A stretch of 6,415 nucleotides of DNA from Candidatus Doudnabacteria bacterium RIFCSPHIGHO2_02_FULL_46_11 (GCA_001779955.1 MFES01000001.1:63211-69625), one strand, 5' to 3'; counted from the stretch's first letter, positions 1-4,811 are shown. Notes: generated by a model from the letters alone, not told the origin. Numbers and translations are program-made.

Positions 1-2
1 AA

Positions 3-458
3 TGGCTCGTTCGCGCCGAGAGCCCGTCCACCCGCATCGGAGACTGCGAGCCGGAAAAATGGCTTGGTTCTGATGACGACACCGGAGAGGGACCACCCCG
101 CCCTTTGTCGAGAATGCTCATCACCGAACGAATGGAAGAGTGCCTCGTGGCGCTCTTCCAAATCGAAGAAGGCGACAACGAGGGCACGGTGCGCCGTTTA
201 TGCCGAACCCTAAAAAGTACGGCAAAACAATTCGGGACGCGGCGCGTGATGGTTTCACCGTTCGCGCACCTCTCGAACAGCCGTCCCGATCCAAAGATGG
301 CTAAGCTCCTTTCCTCGCTCGTCGTAAAGACCTGCGATGACTGGAACGTCAACGGCGATCCCGGCTGGGAGATCCAATCCTCCCACTGGGGTTGGAATAA
401 GTCGCTGGTATTGAACGTGAAGGGGCACCCCAACGCGTTCAAACATTGGTCATCGTGA
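3..458 (+). CDS. Stand-alone threonyl-tRNA synthetase editing-domain (archaeal type) protein, 5' end cut by window
   Basis: The reading frame is open from the first bases to a TGA at 456-458 (151 residues visible), so the start lies just outside the window. The piece that begins at the TTG at 105 would lose the first strand of the domain. The visible N-terminus WLVRAES resembles the first strand of the archaeal ThrRS N-terminal editing domain, which has a D-aminoacyl-tRNA deacylase-like fold. It is followed by EECLVALFQIEEGD (residues 45-58), PFAHLSN (His89) and WGWNKSLVLNVKGHP (Lys133, His142), matching the family patterns YPYAHLS and FGWYKxFxLxxKGHP, whose His and Lys are the expected catalytic or binding residues. 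The protein stops right after this domain, with no synthetase body. By family knowledge such proteins deacylate mischarged Ser-tRNA(Thr) in trans. Here that is inference. Codon use is more GC-rich than in the racemase gene downstream. Confidence 0.72.
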   Translation, partial: WLVRAESPSTRIGDCEPEKWLGSDDDTGEGPPRPLSRMLITERMEECLVALFQIEEGDNEGTVRRLCRTLKSTAKQFGTRRVMVSPFAHLSNSRPDPKMAKLLSSLVVKTCDDWNVNGDPGWEIQSSHWGWNKSLVLNVKGHPNAFKHWSS

Positions 459-476
459 TTGGGAAAAGTGTAGGAA

Positions 477-504
477 CCGGGGGGTGTCGTATCGACACCC
501 CCGG
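477..504 (+). terminator. Strong GC hairpin after the editing-domain gene
   Basis: GGGGGTGTCG (480-489) pairs with CGACACCCCC (493-502) around a TAT loop. CC/GG pairs extend the stem beyond one bulged G. It starts 18 bases after the stop codon and is not followed by a T-run, so it is either an atypical terminator or an mRNA 3'-end stabiliser. Confidence 0.6.
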
Positions 505-517
505 ACAACACTACTAA

Positions 518-523
518 TAATAT
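518..523 (+). promoter_or_regulatory. Possible -10 box for a nearly leaderless racemase mRNA
   Basis: TAATAT lies 10 bases before the ATG at 534 in a very AT-rich stretch (511-533). If used, transcription would start only a few bases before the ATG. No SD is present between it and the ATG. No convincing -35 is seen, so this is weakly supported. Confidence 0.3.
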
Positions 524-533
524 ATCTAAAATT

Positions 534-1226
534 ATGAAAACATTAGGAATACTTGGCGGAGTTGGCCCAGAAACAACCTCAAAAGTGTATCATTCTGTTA
601 TTGATTCAATCAGAAAAAACGGAGGAAAATATTACCCGTCAATAATCATCTATAATTTGTCGTGGCCGTTTTCTTTGGAAAATGAAATAATTGTCCGAGG
701 CCGAAATTCGGAACAAATGATCCCTTATCTAAAAATGGGGGCAAAAATACTCGAGCGGGCTGGAGCAACTTTCGCTATTCTGCCATGCAATACTCTCCAT
801 AAACACATTGACGAAATTCGCGCGGCCATGACAATCCCCTTCTTAAGCATTGTCGAAGAAACAAAATTTAAGCTACATTCTCTTAAGATAAATAAGGTTG
901 GAATCCTAGCCTCACAAACCACAATCAGCAGTAATTTATACGGAAAAGCTCTCAAGCAAGGCGGTATTGAGCAAGTACAGCCAAATCAAGACGAGCAAAA
1001 TGAGATAAATAGAATTATAATCCAACTCGTACGCGGCAAACATGAAAAACTTCACGCCAAAAAAATATCACAAATCTGTGCATCGCTGAATAAAAGAGAG
1101 GCGAAAAGTATCCTCCTCGCTTGCACCGACCTTCAGTTAATTAAAGGCATTAAAAGCCCCGTTCCAATTATTGATACCACGGAAGTTCTAATCGAGGCGT
1201 CTGTTCGAGAGTTGCTAAAAAAATAA
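534..1226 (+). CDS. Aspartate/glutamate racemase family protein
   Basis: A complete 230-aa protein, the usual size for the Asp/Glu racemase superfamily. The N-terminus reads GILGGVGPETT (residues 5-15), the substrate-binding glycine-rich start typical of aspartate racemases. Both halves keep the catalytic cysteine: LPCNTLH (Cys85) and LLACTDLQL (Cys197). The family uses these two cysteines for PLP-independent racemisation of acidic amino acids, usually to supply D-aspartate or D-glutamate for peptidoglycan. GPETT and CNT favour aspartate racemase over MurI glutamate racemase, but substrate cannot be settled from sequence alone. The gene is AT-rich, in contrast to the genes before it and at 1811. 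There is no SD before the ATG and the leader is probably very short. A hairpin follows directly after the stop codon, so it seems to be transcribed alone. Confidence 0.88.
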   Translation: MKTLGILGGVGPETTSKVYHSVIDSIRKNGGKYYPSIIIYNLSWPFSLENEIIVRGRNSEQMIPYLKMGAKILERAGATFAILPCNTLHKHIDEIRAAMTIPFLSIVEETKFKLHSLKINKVGILASQTTISSNLYGKALKQGGIEQVQPNQDEQNEINRIIIQLVRGKHEKLHAKKISQICASLNKREAKSILLACTDLQLIKGIKSPVPIIDTTEVLIEASVRELLKK

Positions 1227-1232
1227 TGTTTC

Positions 1233-1266
1233 CCCGTTCTGCAATGTGCGTCATTGCCACGGGTTT
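1233..1266 (+). terminator. Hairpin terminator after the racemase gene
   Basis: CCCGT (1233-1237) pairs with ACGGG (1259-1263), and inside it GCAATG (1241-1246) pairs with CATTGC (1252-1257) around TGCGT. The hairpin begins 6 bases past the stop and is followed by TTT only, so it would be a modest terminator. Confidence 0.5.
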
Positions 1267-1286
1267 GCCCTGTGGATACACATTAA

Positions 1287-1315
1287 TTGACCATAAACGT
1301 AGGAAGTAGTACCAT
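1287..1315 (+). promoter_or_regulatory. Weak sigma70-like promoter candidate
   Basis: TTGACC (1287-1292) and TACCAT (1310-1315) are separated by 17 bases. The -35 matches TTGACA at five positions and the -10 matches TATAAT at four. It would drive an RNA of about 120 nt ending at the terminator at 1417-1442, or a longer leader towards the gene at 1811. Judged on spacing and match only. Confidence 0.3.
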
Positions 1316-1375
1316 ACCTATACATGTCTATCAATCGATCTATTTTCAGCATTGTCTTGTTGATTACCCGTTCTC

Positions 1376-1442
1376 GGAAGATCGGCTGATAGCACGCGCC
1401 CTGCGAACTGCCAAGCACCGATCTTCCAAGATCGGTTTTTTT
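1376..1442 (+). promoter_or_regulatory. Attenuator-like RNA: two mutually exclusive hairpins ending in an intrinsic terminator
   Basis: ACCGATCTT (1417-1425) and AAGATCGGT (1428-1436), followed by a run of seven T (1436-1442), form a textbook intrinsic terminator. The same 5' arm, CCGATCTTCC (1418-1427), is also a perfect 10-bp complement of GGAAGATCGG at 1376-1385, and that pairing would break the terminator. Between the two arms lies a small hairpin, GCACGC/GCG..TGC (1392-1412). This is the layout of a riboswitch or leader attenuator, but the inner sequence fits no riboswitch class I can name. It could also simply be a terminator with a chance upstream repeat. Confidence 0.5.
1417..1442 (+). 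terminator. Intrinsic terminator with U-tract
   Basis: A stem of at least seven base pairs (ACCGATC/GATCGGT, up to nine counting the inner TT/AA) is followed at once by TTTTTTT. The tract direction shows that it acts on plus-strand transcripts. It ends either racemase read-through or a short RNA begun near 1320. Confidence 0.75.
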
Positions 1443-1476
1443 GTTGCTCCTTAGCGCCAATACAAAAGAGCAACAA
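1442..1476 (+). repeat. Hairpin with TTGTTGCTC / GAGCAACAA arms
   Basis: TTGTTGCTC (1441-1449) and GAGCAACAA (1468-1476) form a perfect 9-bp stem. The right arm and what follows (AAAGAGCAACAATCC, then CCGA) recur at 1629-1648, showing that this is a repeated element and not a chance palindrome. Confidence 0.6.
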
Positions 1477-1532
1477 TCCGCCGACCTGTCCGCCGAAGCC
1501 TCGGCGCAGGTGGAAGTCTTGACGAAGGCGGA
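1477..1532. repeat. REP-like GC-rich palindromic element
   Basis: TCCGCC (1477-1482) and GGCGGA (1527-1532) are the outer arms. Inside, ACCTG (1484-1488) pairs with CAGGT (1507-1511) and CGCCGA (1491-1496) with TCGGCG (1501-1506) around AGCC. Compact GC-rich palindromes of this style are common between genes of Patescibacteria. The resemblance is from memory and was not searched. Confidence 0.5.
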
Positions 1533-1559
1533 TAAGCGACCACACCCCTCTACACCCGT

Positions 1560-1611
1560 ACTTTGTACCGCAAACCAATTTTCAAAGTTCAGGCGTAGGA
1601 GGATGTTGCTC
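1560..1611 (+). repeat. Direct repeat copy 1 (about 50 bp)
   Basis: The core AACCAATTTTCAAAGTTC is followed by GCGTAGGAGGATGTTG after two variable bases. Each copy begins with ACTTTG, which can pair with CAAAGT inside the repeat (1560-1565 with 1583-1588). The same core recurs exactly 128 bases downstream. The AGGAGG in it touches an ATG with no spacing, so it is probably not a working ribosome-binding site for that codon. Confidence 0.7.
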
Positions 1612-1643
1612 AATAGTTTCAACTCTAAAGAGCAACAATCCTC
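1599..1643 (+). repeat. Long hairpin, 14-bp stem, at the end of repeat copy 1
   Basis: GGAGGATGTTGCTC is complementary to GAGCAACAATCCTCC apart from one extra base, with an 18-base loop (about 1612-1628). The arm GAGCAACAATCC is shared with the hairpin at 1442-1476. No T-run follows, so this is not an obvious terminator. Confidence 0.55.
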
Positions 1644-1688
1644 CGAAGCTTTCTGTACTTAATAATAGATACGTCTTTCTACGACTGC

Positions 1689-1739
1689 ACTTTGGAATAG
1701 AACCAATTTTCAAAGTTCGTGCGTAGGAGGATGTTGTTC
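1689..1739 (+). repeat. Direct repeat copy 2 (about 50 bp)
   Basis: Second copy of the element at 1560-1611, with ACTTTG at 1689-1694, AACCAATTTTCAAAGTTC from 1701 and GCGTAGGAGGATGTTG from 1721. Similarity begins a little earlier, at TCTAC. It lies about 70 bases before the SD of the 62-aa gene. Unlike copy 1, it is not followed by the complementary GAGCAACAATCC arm. Confidence 0.7.
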
Positions 1740-1810
1740 CCAGGACAGATTTTCCCGCCCTAAGGAGGGCAGATGTATCAACCGCTTCAACTACAAGGAA
1801 GGAGATGTGT

Positions 1811-1999
1811 ATGAGTGACGGCAAGGCAGGTACACAAAACACCCTTGGCATCGACCCCGATAAGCCGAGGCCAACGCCTGCTCCACCGCATCCCACAACC
1901 CCCGTGTGCTTCTGCTTCGGGCCACCCGAAGGTAGGGCTCCCTGGGATGGCAGGCGGCATGAGCACGACCAGGCAGACGGTTTCTATACCCGTCAGTGA
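1811..1999 (+). CDS. Orphan 62-aa proline-rich small protein with a CFCF motif
   Basis: I do not recognise this protein. The start is the ATG at 1811, because AAGGAAGGAGA ends 5 bases upstream (1795-1805). An in-frame ATG at 1805 overlaps the SD and is less likely. The first half is proline-rich (DKPRPTPAPPHPTTP, residues 17-31) and runs into VCFCFG (two cysteines, residues 33 and 35). The tail is charged and rich in His, Asp and Arg. No signal peptide or membrane helix is seen, and it looks largely disordered. The gene is GC-rich, unlike the racemase and the NYN gene. Twenty-two bases separate it from the 99-aa gene, so the two are probably co-transcribed. The strong SD is the best evidence that it is real. 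Confidence 0.55.
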   Translation: MSDGKAGTQNTLGIDPDKPRPTPAPPHPTTPVCFCFGPPEGRAPWDGRRHEHDQADGFYTRQ

Positions 2000-2021
2000 C
2001 CAACCACCAAGCGAGGTAGTC

Positions 2022-2321
2022 ATGGACAATGCGACACAGACCCGCCCGCGAATTATCGCGGTAAGTAGGAAACGGCTGAATAAGCAGCTGCCGGTCGACA
2101 CGAATGCAGTGGGGATACGAATCTCCCCTCGCGGCATCACTGTGTTCTTCCGCGACAGAACACGTGCTGTTCAGGTCGCGACGTACTTCAACTCCGTCGT
2201 GGTGCTCGAGTCGTGCCGATCTCCTGATCCCGATCGGAGGCGCGTGCCGTCATTCAGAGTGTCGGGCATGACCGAACAGCAGGTCCGTACCCGTCTGGCG
2301 GCCATTCTGTCCGCGAGGTAA
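2022..2321 (+). CDS. Orphan 99-aa basic protein
   Basis: I do not recognise this protein. The frame is open further upstream to 1815 but overlaps the 62-aa gene there. I chose the ATG at 2022 because GAGG stands 5 bases before it, while the ATG at 1959 has no clear SD. The protein is basic, with an N-terminal RKRLNKQL stretch (residues 16-23), alternating strands (VGIRISPRGITVFF, about 30-43), a possible helix (RAVQVATYF) and a C-terminal helix (TEQQVRTRLAAILSAR). That strand/helix pattern suggests a small alpha-beta domain, perhaps nucleic-acid binding because of its charge. This is inference only. It follows the 62-aa gene closely and is followed by a strong terminator, which closes the two-gene unit. 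Confidence 0.6.
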   Translation: MDNATQTRPRIIAVSRKRLNKQLPVDTNAVGIRISPRGITVFFRDRTRAVQVATYFNSVVVLESCRSPDPDRRRVPSFRVSGMTEQQVRTRLAAILSAR

Positions 2322-2330
2322 GAAGCGAAC

Positions 2331-2367
2331 GAGGCTCCACCAATCCCGGTGGAGCCTCTCAACGTTT
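2331..2367 (+). terminator. Intrinsic terminator of the 62-aa/99-aa gene pair
   Basis: GAGGCTCCACC (2331-2341) and GGTGGAGCCTC (2348-2358) form a perfect 11-bp stem around AATCCC, beginning 10 bases after the stop. TCAACGTTTTATT follows, an imperfect but usable T-rich tail. Confidence 0.75.
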
Positions 2368-2377
2368 TATTAATGAG

Positions 2378-2413
2378 TATCACAACTGTTCACGGCCGTG
2401 AACAGTTGTGATA
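2378..2413. repeat. Perfect 36-bp palindrome between convergent genes
   Basis: TATCACAACTGTTCACGG is followed immediately by its exact reverse complement, CCGTGAACAGTTGTGATA, with no spacer (centre 2395/2396). It lies 8 bases from the stop of the NYN gene on the other strand and downstream of the terminator of the plus-strand unit. GATAATTTTT follows on the plus strand. It may serve as a bidirectional terminator. A binding site for a dimeric protein is the alternative, since protein operators often lack a spacer while RNA terminators usually have a loop. Confidence 0.7.
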
Positions 2414-2421
2414 GATAATTT

Positions 2422-3006
2422 TTAACTAAATATTTTTATACCCTTATCGTCTTTGCCGTTATCCTGCTTTCTTTTGGGCATCGGCAAAGTATATTTTTTA
2501 TAATCAACATCCAAATCAATAAAGTCATCGGCCAATTCTTTTATTCTGCCGGCTGTGCTTTTACCAAAGGCCACAACCTCCGCCCGCGCGCCGTTTGATT
2601 TAATGTAATGCAGAACGTCGTCAAAATCGCCGTCGCCCGAAACCAAAACCACCACATCAAGTTTCTCAAGCATTGAAACAATGTCCAGGGTAATACCCAC
2701 ATCCCAATCGCCCTTTTTGGCTCCACCAATGAATGTCTGGAGCGGTTTGGCGCGAATCTCGTAGCCCTGCTTGCCAAGCGCGTCAAAAAAACTCTGCTCT
2801 TCCGGCTGGTCGGCCTGTATTACGTAAGCGATAGACCTGACTAATTTTCTCTTCTGAATAATGGACTCTAGAATCGCGCCGTAATTTACGCGCGAATGAT
2901 AAATGTTATACGCCGAGTAGTAAAGGTTCTGTACGTCCACGAACACCCCAATTCTCTGATCTTCATATTTTGCGGTCTTTGACCGCGCTAAAGGATTTAA
3001 AGCCAT
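2422..3006 (-). CDS. NYN domain (LabA/DUF88-type, PIN-like) putative ribonuclease
   Basis: A complete 194-aa protein of normal length for the LabA/DUF88 group of NYN-domain proteins. These have a PIN-like fold and are predicted or shown metal-dependent RNases. Motifs in order: GVFVDVQNLYY (residues 20-30, Asp24 and Asn27), KKGDWDVGITLDIV (97-110, Asp102 and Asp108) and LVSGDGDFDDVL (121-132, Asp125, Asp127), giving the acidic residues expected in the metal-binding pocket. The C-terminal tail (about 176-194) is lysine/aspartate-rich and probably disordered. The ATG at 3006 is the first in-frame ATG and has no SD. The gene follows rmuC on the same strand after about 115 bases of AT-rich repeat, so it may share rmuC's transcript. 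It is AT-rich like rmuC. The RNA target is unknown. Confidence 0.88.
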   Translation of the reverse strand: MALNPLARSKTAKYEDQRIGVFVDVQNLYYSAYNIYHSRVNYGAILESIIQKRKLVRSIAYVIQADQPEEQSFFDALGKQGYEIRAKPLQTFIGGAKKGDWDVGITLDIVSMLEKLDVVVLVSGDGDFDDVLHYIKSNGARAEVVAFGKSTAGRIKELADDFIDLDVDYKKYTLPMPKRKQDNGKDDKGIKIFS

Positions 3007-3013
3007 ACTATGA

Positions 3014-3041
3014 AATTTCTAATTTCCAATTTCTAATTTCT
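3014..3041. repeat. AT-rich tandem repeat, two 14-bp units
   Basis: AATTTCTAATTTCC is followed directly by AATTTCTAATTTCT. Such low-complexity AT repeats fill the rmuC-NYN gap, and a run of the same flavour (GAAAATTGAAAATTTT) is at 3089-3104. No protein-coding role is seen. Confidence 0.6.
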
Positions 3042-3051
3042 AAACAATGTG

Positions 3052-3086
3052 ACAATTTTCCAATGTTTAAAACATTCCGAAATTGT
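3052..3086 (-). terminator. AT-rich hairpin after rmuC
   Basis: ACAATTT (3052-3058) pairs with AAATTGT (3080-3086), and AATGTTT (3062-3068) pairs with AAACATT (3070-3076) inside, with a 3x3 internal loop. It lies about 40 bases beyond the rmuC stop. Without GC pairs or a clear U-run it would be weak as a terminator, so read-through into the NYN gene is likely. Confidence 0.35.
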
Positions 3087-3123
3087 TTGAAAATTGAAAA
3101 TTTTAAATTGTAAAATCAATTGA

Positions 3124-4125
3124 CTAGTTTTCTAAAATTTTGTCTGAACTGCCGGGCAAAGACTCTTCTATTACCTTGGTCTCTATAGCCTGCAATTCTG
3201 AAGCTCGCTCGACCTTTTCATTTAATTTGCCAAAGGAATTGTTAACTCCGTCCAAAGAAGATTTGGCATTGGTAATATGACGCGATAACACATCAAGCTC
3301 CCTGCCGAATTTTCCGGCCTCGGTTTTGATGGCCGAAAAATATTTCATTACTTCCATAGCCATGGCATTTACCTTTTGCCCTTTTAGGGCCTGGGCCACA
3401 ATGTGAATATAGTAATACATGGCCTGGGGCGAAACCAGTGATATTTGCTTGATTCTAGCATGCTCCATAACTGCATCATTTCGCAGTATTTCATAATATA
3501 CCGCTTCAGAAGGCACATACATCAGGGCAAAGTCATAAGTTCTTTCCTGCGGCAAAATATATTTCTTGGCAATGTCATCTATATGTTTTTTAACATCCCT
3601 AACGAAGCTCTTTTCATAAACAATTCTGTCCGTATCGGTGGCCGCAGAATGAATGGCGTTAAAATTTTCCAAGGGGAACTTTGAATCTATGCATAAAATG
3701 CGGCCGTCCAATTCTATCATGGCATCCACCGTTTCTCCGCTCTTGAATTTATATTGCATCTTAAAACTGCTGTGGGGTAAATGCTGGCTTAAAAGCTGCT
3801 CAAGCATTGTTTCGCTGAAGTTTCCGCGGGTCTTTGGCGCAGATAAAAAATCGCGCATAGACCGGTTAAATTCGTTCACACTGCCAAGCTCTTTCTGAAG
3901 TCCGCCGATGAGCGCCGCGGCTTTGTCAAGCCGAGTGTTGAGTTCAGTGGTGTTTTTATCCAAACGGTTTTCAAGGCTACCGCGCATTTCCTTCATCCAC
4001 TCGGTCACCATTTTTATAGCTTCAGAATCTCGGCTTTCGCCTTCAAACTTTTTGTGCACAAAAAAAGCCAATCCGGCGAACGAAACTATTATCACCCCTA
4101 AAATCAGTAAAATTTCGTTAGACAT
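3124..4125 (-). CDS. rmuC: RmuC family protein (DNA recombination-associated, membrane-anchored predicted nuclease)
   Basis: A 333-aa protein. I chose the ATG at 4125, not the upstream one at 4146, because AGGAGAA (4131-4137) sits at proper distance and the protein then begins directly with its membrane anchor. Order of parts: one N-terminal transmembrane helix (about residues 5-23); a charged coiled-coil linker (about 28-85); the RmuC domain with FSETMLEQLL (103-112), YKFKSGETVDAMIELDG, CIDSKFPLENF (145-155, Asp147 and Lys149, with Asp134 upstream, fitting a PD-(D/E)xK-type site) and YDFALMYVPSEAVYYEIL (197-214); and a C-terminal coiled coil (about 265-320). It is somewhat shorter than the E. 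coli protein, as in other small genomes. E. coli RmuC limits recombination at inverted repeats, which is notable beside so many palindromes here, though the link is only suggestive. It has its own TATAAT box. Confidence 0.92.
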   Translation of the reverse strand: MSNEILLILGVIIVSFAGLAFFVHKKFEGESRDSEAIKMVTEWMKEMRGSLENRLDKNTTELNTRLDKAAALIGGLQKELGSVNEFNRSMRDFLSAPKTRGNFSETMLEQLLSQHLPHSSFKMQYKFKSGETVDAMIELDGRILCIDSKFPLENFNAIHSAATDTDRIVYEKSFVRDVKKHIDDIAKKYILPQERTYDFALMYVPSEAVYYEILRNDAVMEHARIKQISLVSPQAMYYYIHIVAQALKGQKVNAMAMEVMKYFSAIKTEAGKFGRELDVLSRHITNAKSSLDGVNNSFGKLNEKVERASELQAIETKVIEESLPGSSDKILEN

Positions 4126-4170
4126 TTTGTTTCTCCTACTAGCCACTTACTACTAACTACTAGCTAGTAC

Positions 4171-4176
4171 ATTATA
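4171..4176 (-). promoter_or_regulatory. -10 box (TATAAT) of rmuC
   Basis: A perfect TATAAT on the minus strand, 45 bases before the rmuC ATG, giving a leader of about 35-40 nt. The -35 region would overlap the right arm of the 46-nt hairpin (4188-4233) and does not match TTGACA well. The copy at 5491-5496 lies at nearly the same distance from its hairpin (12 versus 11 bases), which supports a real promoter. Confidence 0.6.
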
Positions 4177-4187
4177 CACTATCACTT

Positions 4188-4233
4188 CACCCTCCTAAAC
4201 TTCCAAACTTTAGGTTAGAAACTTAGGAGGGTG
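4188..4233 (-). repeat. 46-nt hairpin module, copy 1
   Basis: On the minus strand CACCCTCCTAAGTTTC pairs with GAAGTTTAGGAGGGTG over 16 positions, two of them G-U wobbles, around a 14-nt loop. On the plus strand these two would be A-C mismatches, so the structure favours minus-strand RNA. It is identical to copy 2 (5509-5554) except at one loop base. It stands between the stop of the 173-aa gene and the promoter of rmuC, probably as terminator or mRNA 3'-end protector. There is no U-run. Confidence 0.75.
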
Positions 4234-4260
4234 GGAGGCGGCAACTGTGGCCGCGCTCCC
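4233..4260 (-). terminator. GC-rich hairpin directly after the 173-aa gene
   Basis: GGGAGGCGGC (4233-4242) pairs with GCCGC and CTCCC (4250-4254 and 4256-4260) with one bulged G and a 7-base loop. It begins 6 bases after the stop codon and abuts the 46-nt hairpin, so the gene ends in two tandem hairpins. No U-run. Confidence 0.55.
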
Positions 4261-4266
4261 TCCATT

Positions 4267-4788
4267 CTACGAGCGTCGTGGTCGCCGGCCCGCGCCGTGA
4301 AGCGGTACGGTTGGCACCTTCGCCGCGCGCGATACTTCACTAATCGTCCGGCACCAGAAGCGGGCGGCCTGCTCGAGTATGTCCTCATCGGACATGTCTT
4401 CGGCGTCGACAACCAGGATGGTGCCGAGCGCTTCCGCCGCCGGTATGGTTACGGTGTCCCCGGCAACCGGATCGATTTCCTCCCAGCCAGCCAGCTCCAG
4501 CTTGCGCCGAAGTGGCTCACCAGTAACCTTCCATAAACCCATGATTACCCGTCGGCCCTCGAAGGTAACATCGGTGCGCAGGTGGGAAGAATCATTCTTC
4601 GGCCAATACCACCCGTCGCATCTAGCGACCACCCAGTTGCGCGGATGCTCGTGGTCAATCTTGTCCGGATTCTCCCAGCGCGCTTGCAGCGGCCGCTCTG
4701 TCCGGATCGCAACCAGAAGCGCCGCGAACGCGAGAAGGAACGCGAGAAGGGCCCCTGACAACCTCAAGATCCATCCGAACTTACGCAT
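4267..4788 (-). CDS. Orphan 173-aa membrane-anchored protein
   Basis: I do not recognise the family. The ATG at 4788 is supported by GGAGGA (4794-4799) 5 bases upstream. The N-terminus MRKFGW is followed by one hydrophobic helix (about residues 8-28, GALLAFLLAFAALLVAI), either a signal anchor or an uncleaved signal peptide, so the rest is probably outside the membrane. The soluble part has a Trp-rich stretch (NWVVARCDGWYW, 51-62), a strand-rich middle (RTDVTFEGRRVIMGLWKV, 71-88), an acidic helix (DAEDMSDEDILEQAARFW, 128-145) and a basic tail (GRRPRRS). It has two cysteines (57, 146). It is strongly GC-rich, unlike rmuC just downstream. The long opposite frame at 4379-4867 has no SD. Its leader and 3' hairpins match the neighbouring orphan genes, suggesting shared control. 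Confidence 0.65.
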   Translation of the reverse strand: MRKFGWILRLSGALLAFLLAFAALLVAIRTERPLQARWENPDKIDHEHPRNWVVARCDGWYWPKNDSSHLRTDVTFEGRRVIMGLWKVTGEPLRRKLELAGWEEIDPVAGDTVTIPAAEALGTILVVDAEDMSDEDILEQAARFWCRTISEVSRAAKVPTVPLHGAGRRPRRS

Positions 4789-4811
4789 GATAATCCTCCG
4801 TGTGAGTCTAT

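Larger units (their letters stand above)
1227..1810. other. Repeat-rich non-coding region between the racemase and the 62-aa gene
   Basis: No believable gene is seen here. The open frames at 1251-1622 (minus) and 1441-1662 (plus) run through hairpins and repeats and lack ribosome-binding sites. In order the stretch holds the racemase hairpin, a weak promoter candidate (1287-1315), an attenuator-like terminator (1376-1442), a hairpin (1442-1476), a GC-rich palindromic element (1477-1532), two copies of a repeat of about 50 bp (1560-1611 and 1689-1739), a 14-bp hairpin (1599-1643) and a short hairpin (1757-1770) just before the SD of the next gene. It could be a long structured leader or a cluster of REP-like elements. 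Confidence 0.6.

Noticed and set aside
1251..1622. Open frame of 123 codons on the minus strand
   Set aside because: It runs through the terminator, the REP-like element and repeat copy 1, has no SD at its start, and gives a composition without recognisable domains. It is best explained by GC-rich palindromes that lack stop codons.
1602..1661. Short leader peptide starting at the ATG after AGGAGG in repeat copy 1
   Set aside because: The AGGAGG directly touches the ATG, leaving no spacing for ribosome binding. The 19-codon frame is part of a hairpin, and the second repeat copy does not preserve the frame content.
1441..1662. Open frame of 73 codons on the plus strand
   Set aside because: It starts inside a hairpin arm right after the T-run of a terminator and is made mostly of repeat elements. 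It has no SD.
1560..1739. CRISPR-like array
   Set aside because: There are only two copies, the repeat is about 50 bp and imperfect, the space between copies contains other repeats, and no cas gene is present.
2378..2413. Hairpin telomere (protelomerase) target
   Set aside because: The TATCA...TGATA ends and zero-spacer palindrome recall the N15 TelN site, but it is shorter, the inner sequence differs, and no protelomerase gene is present.
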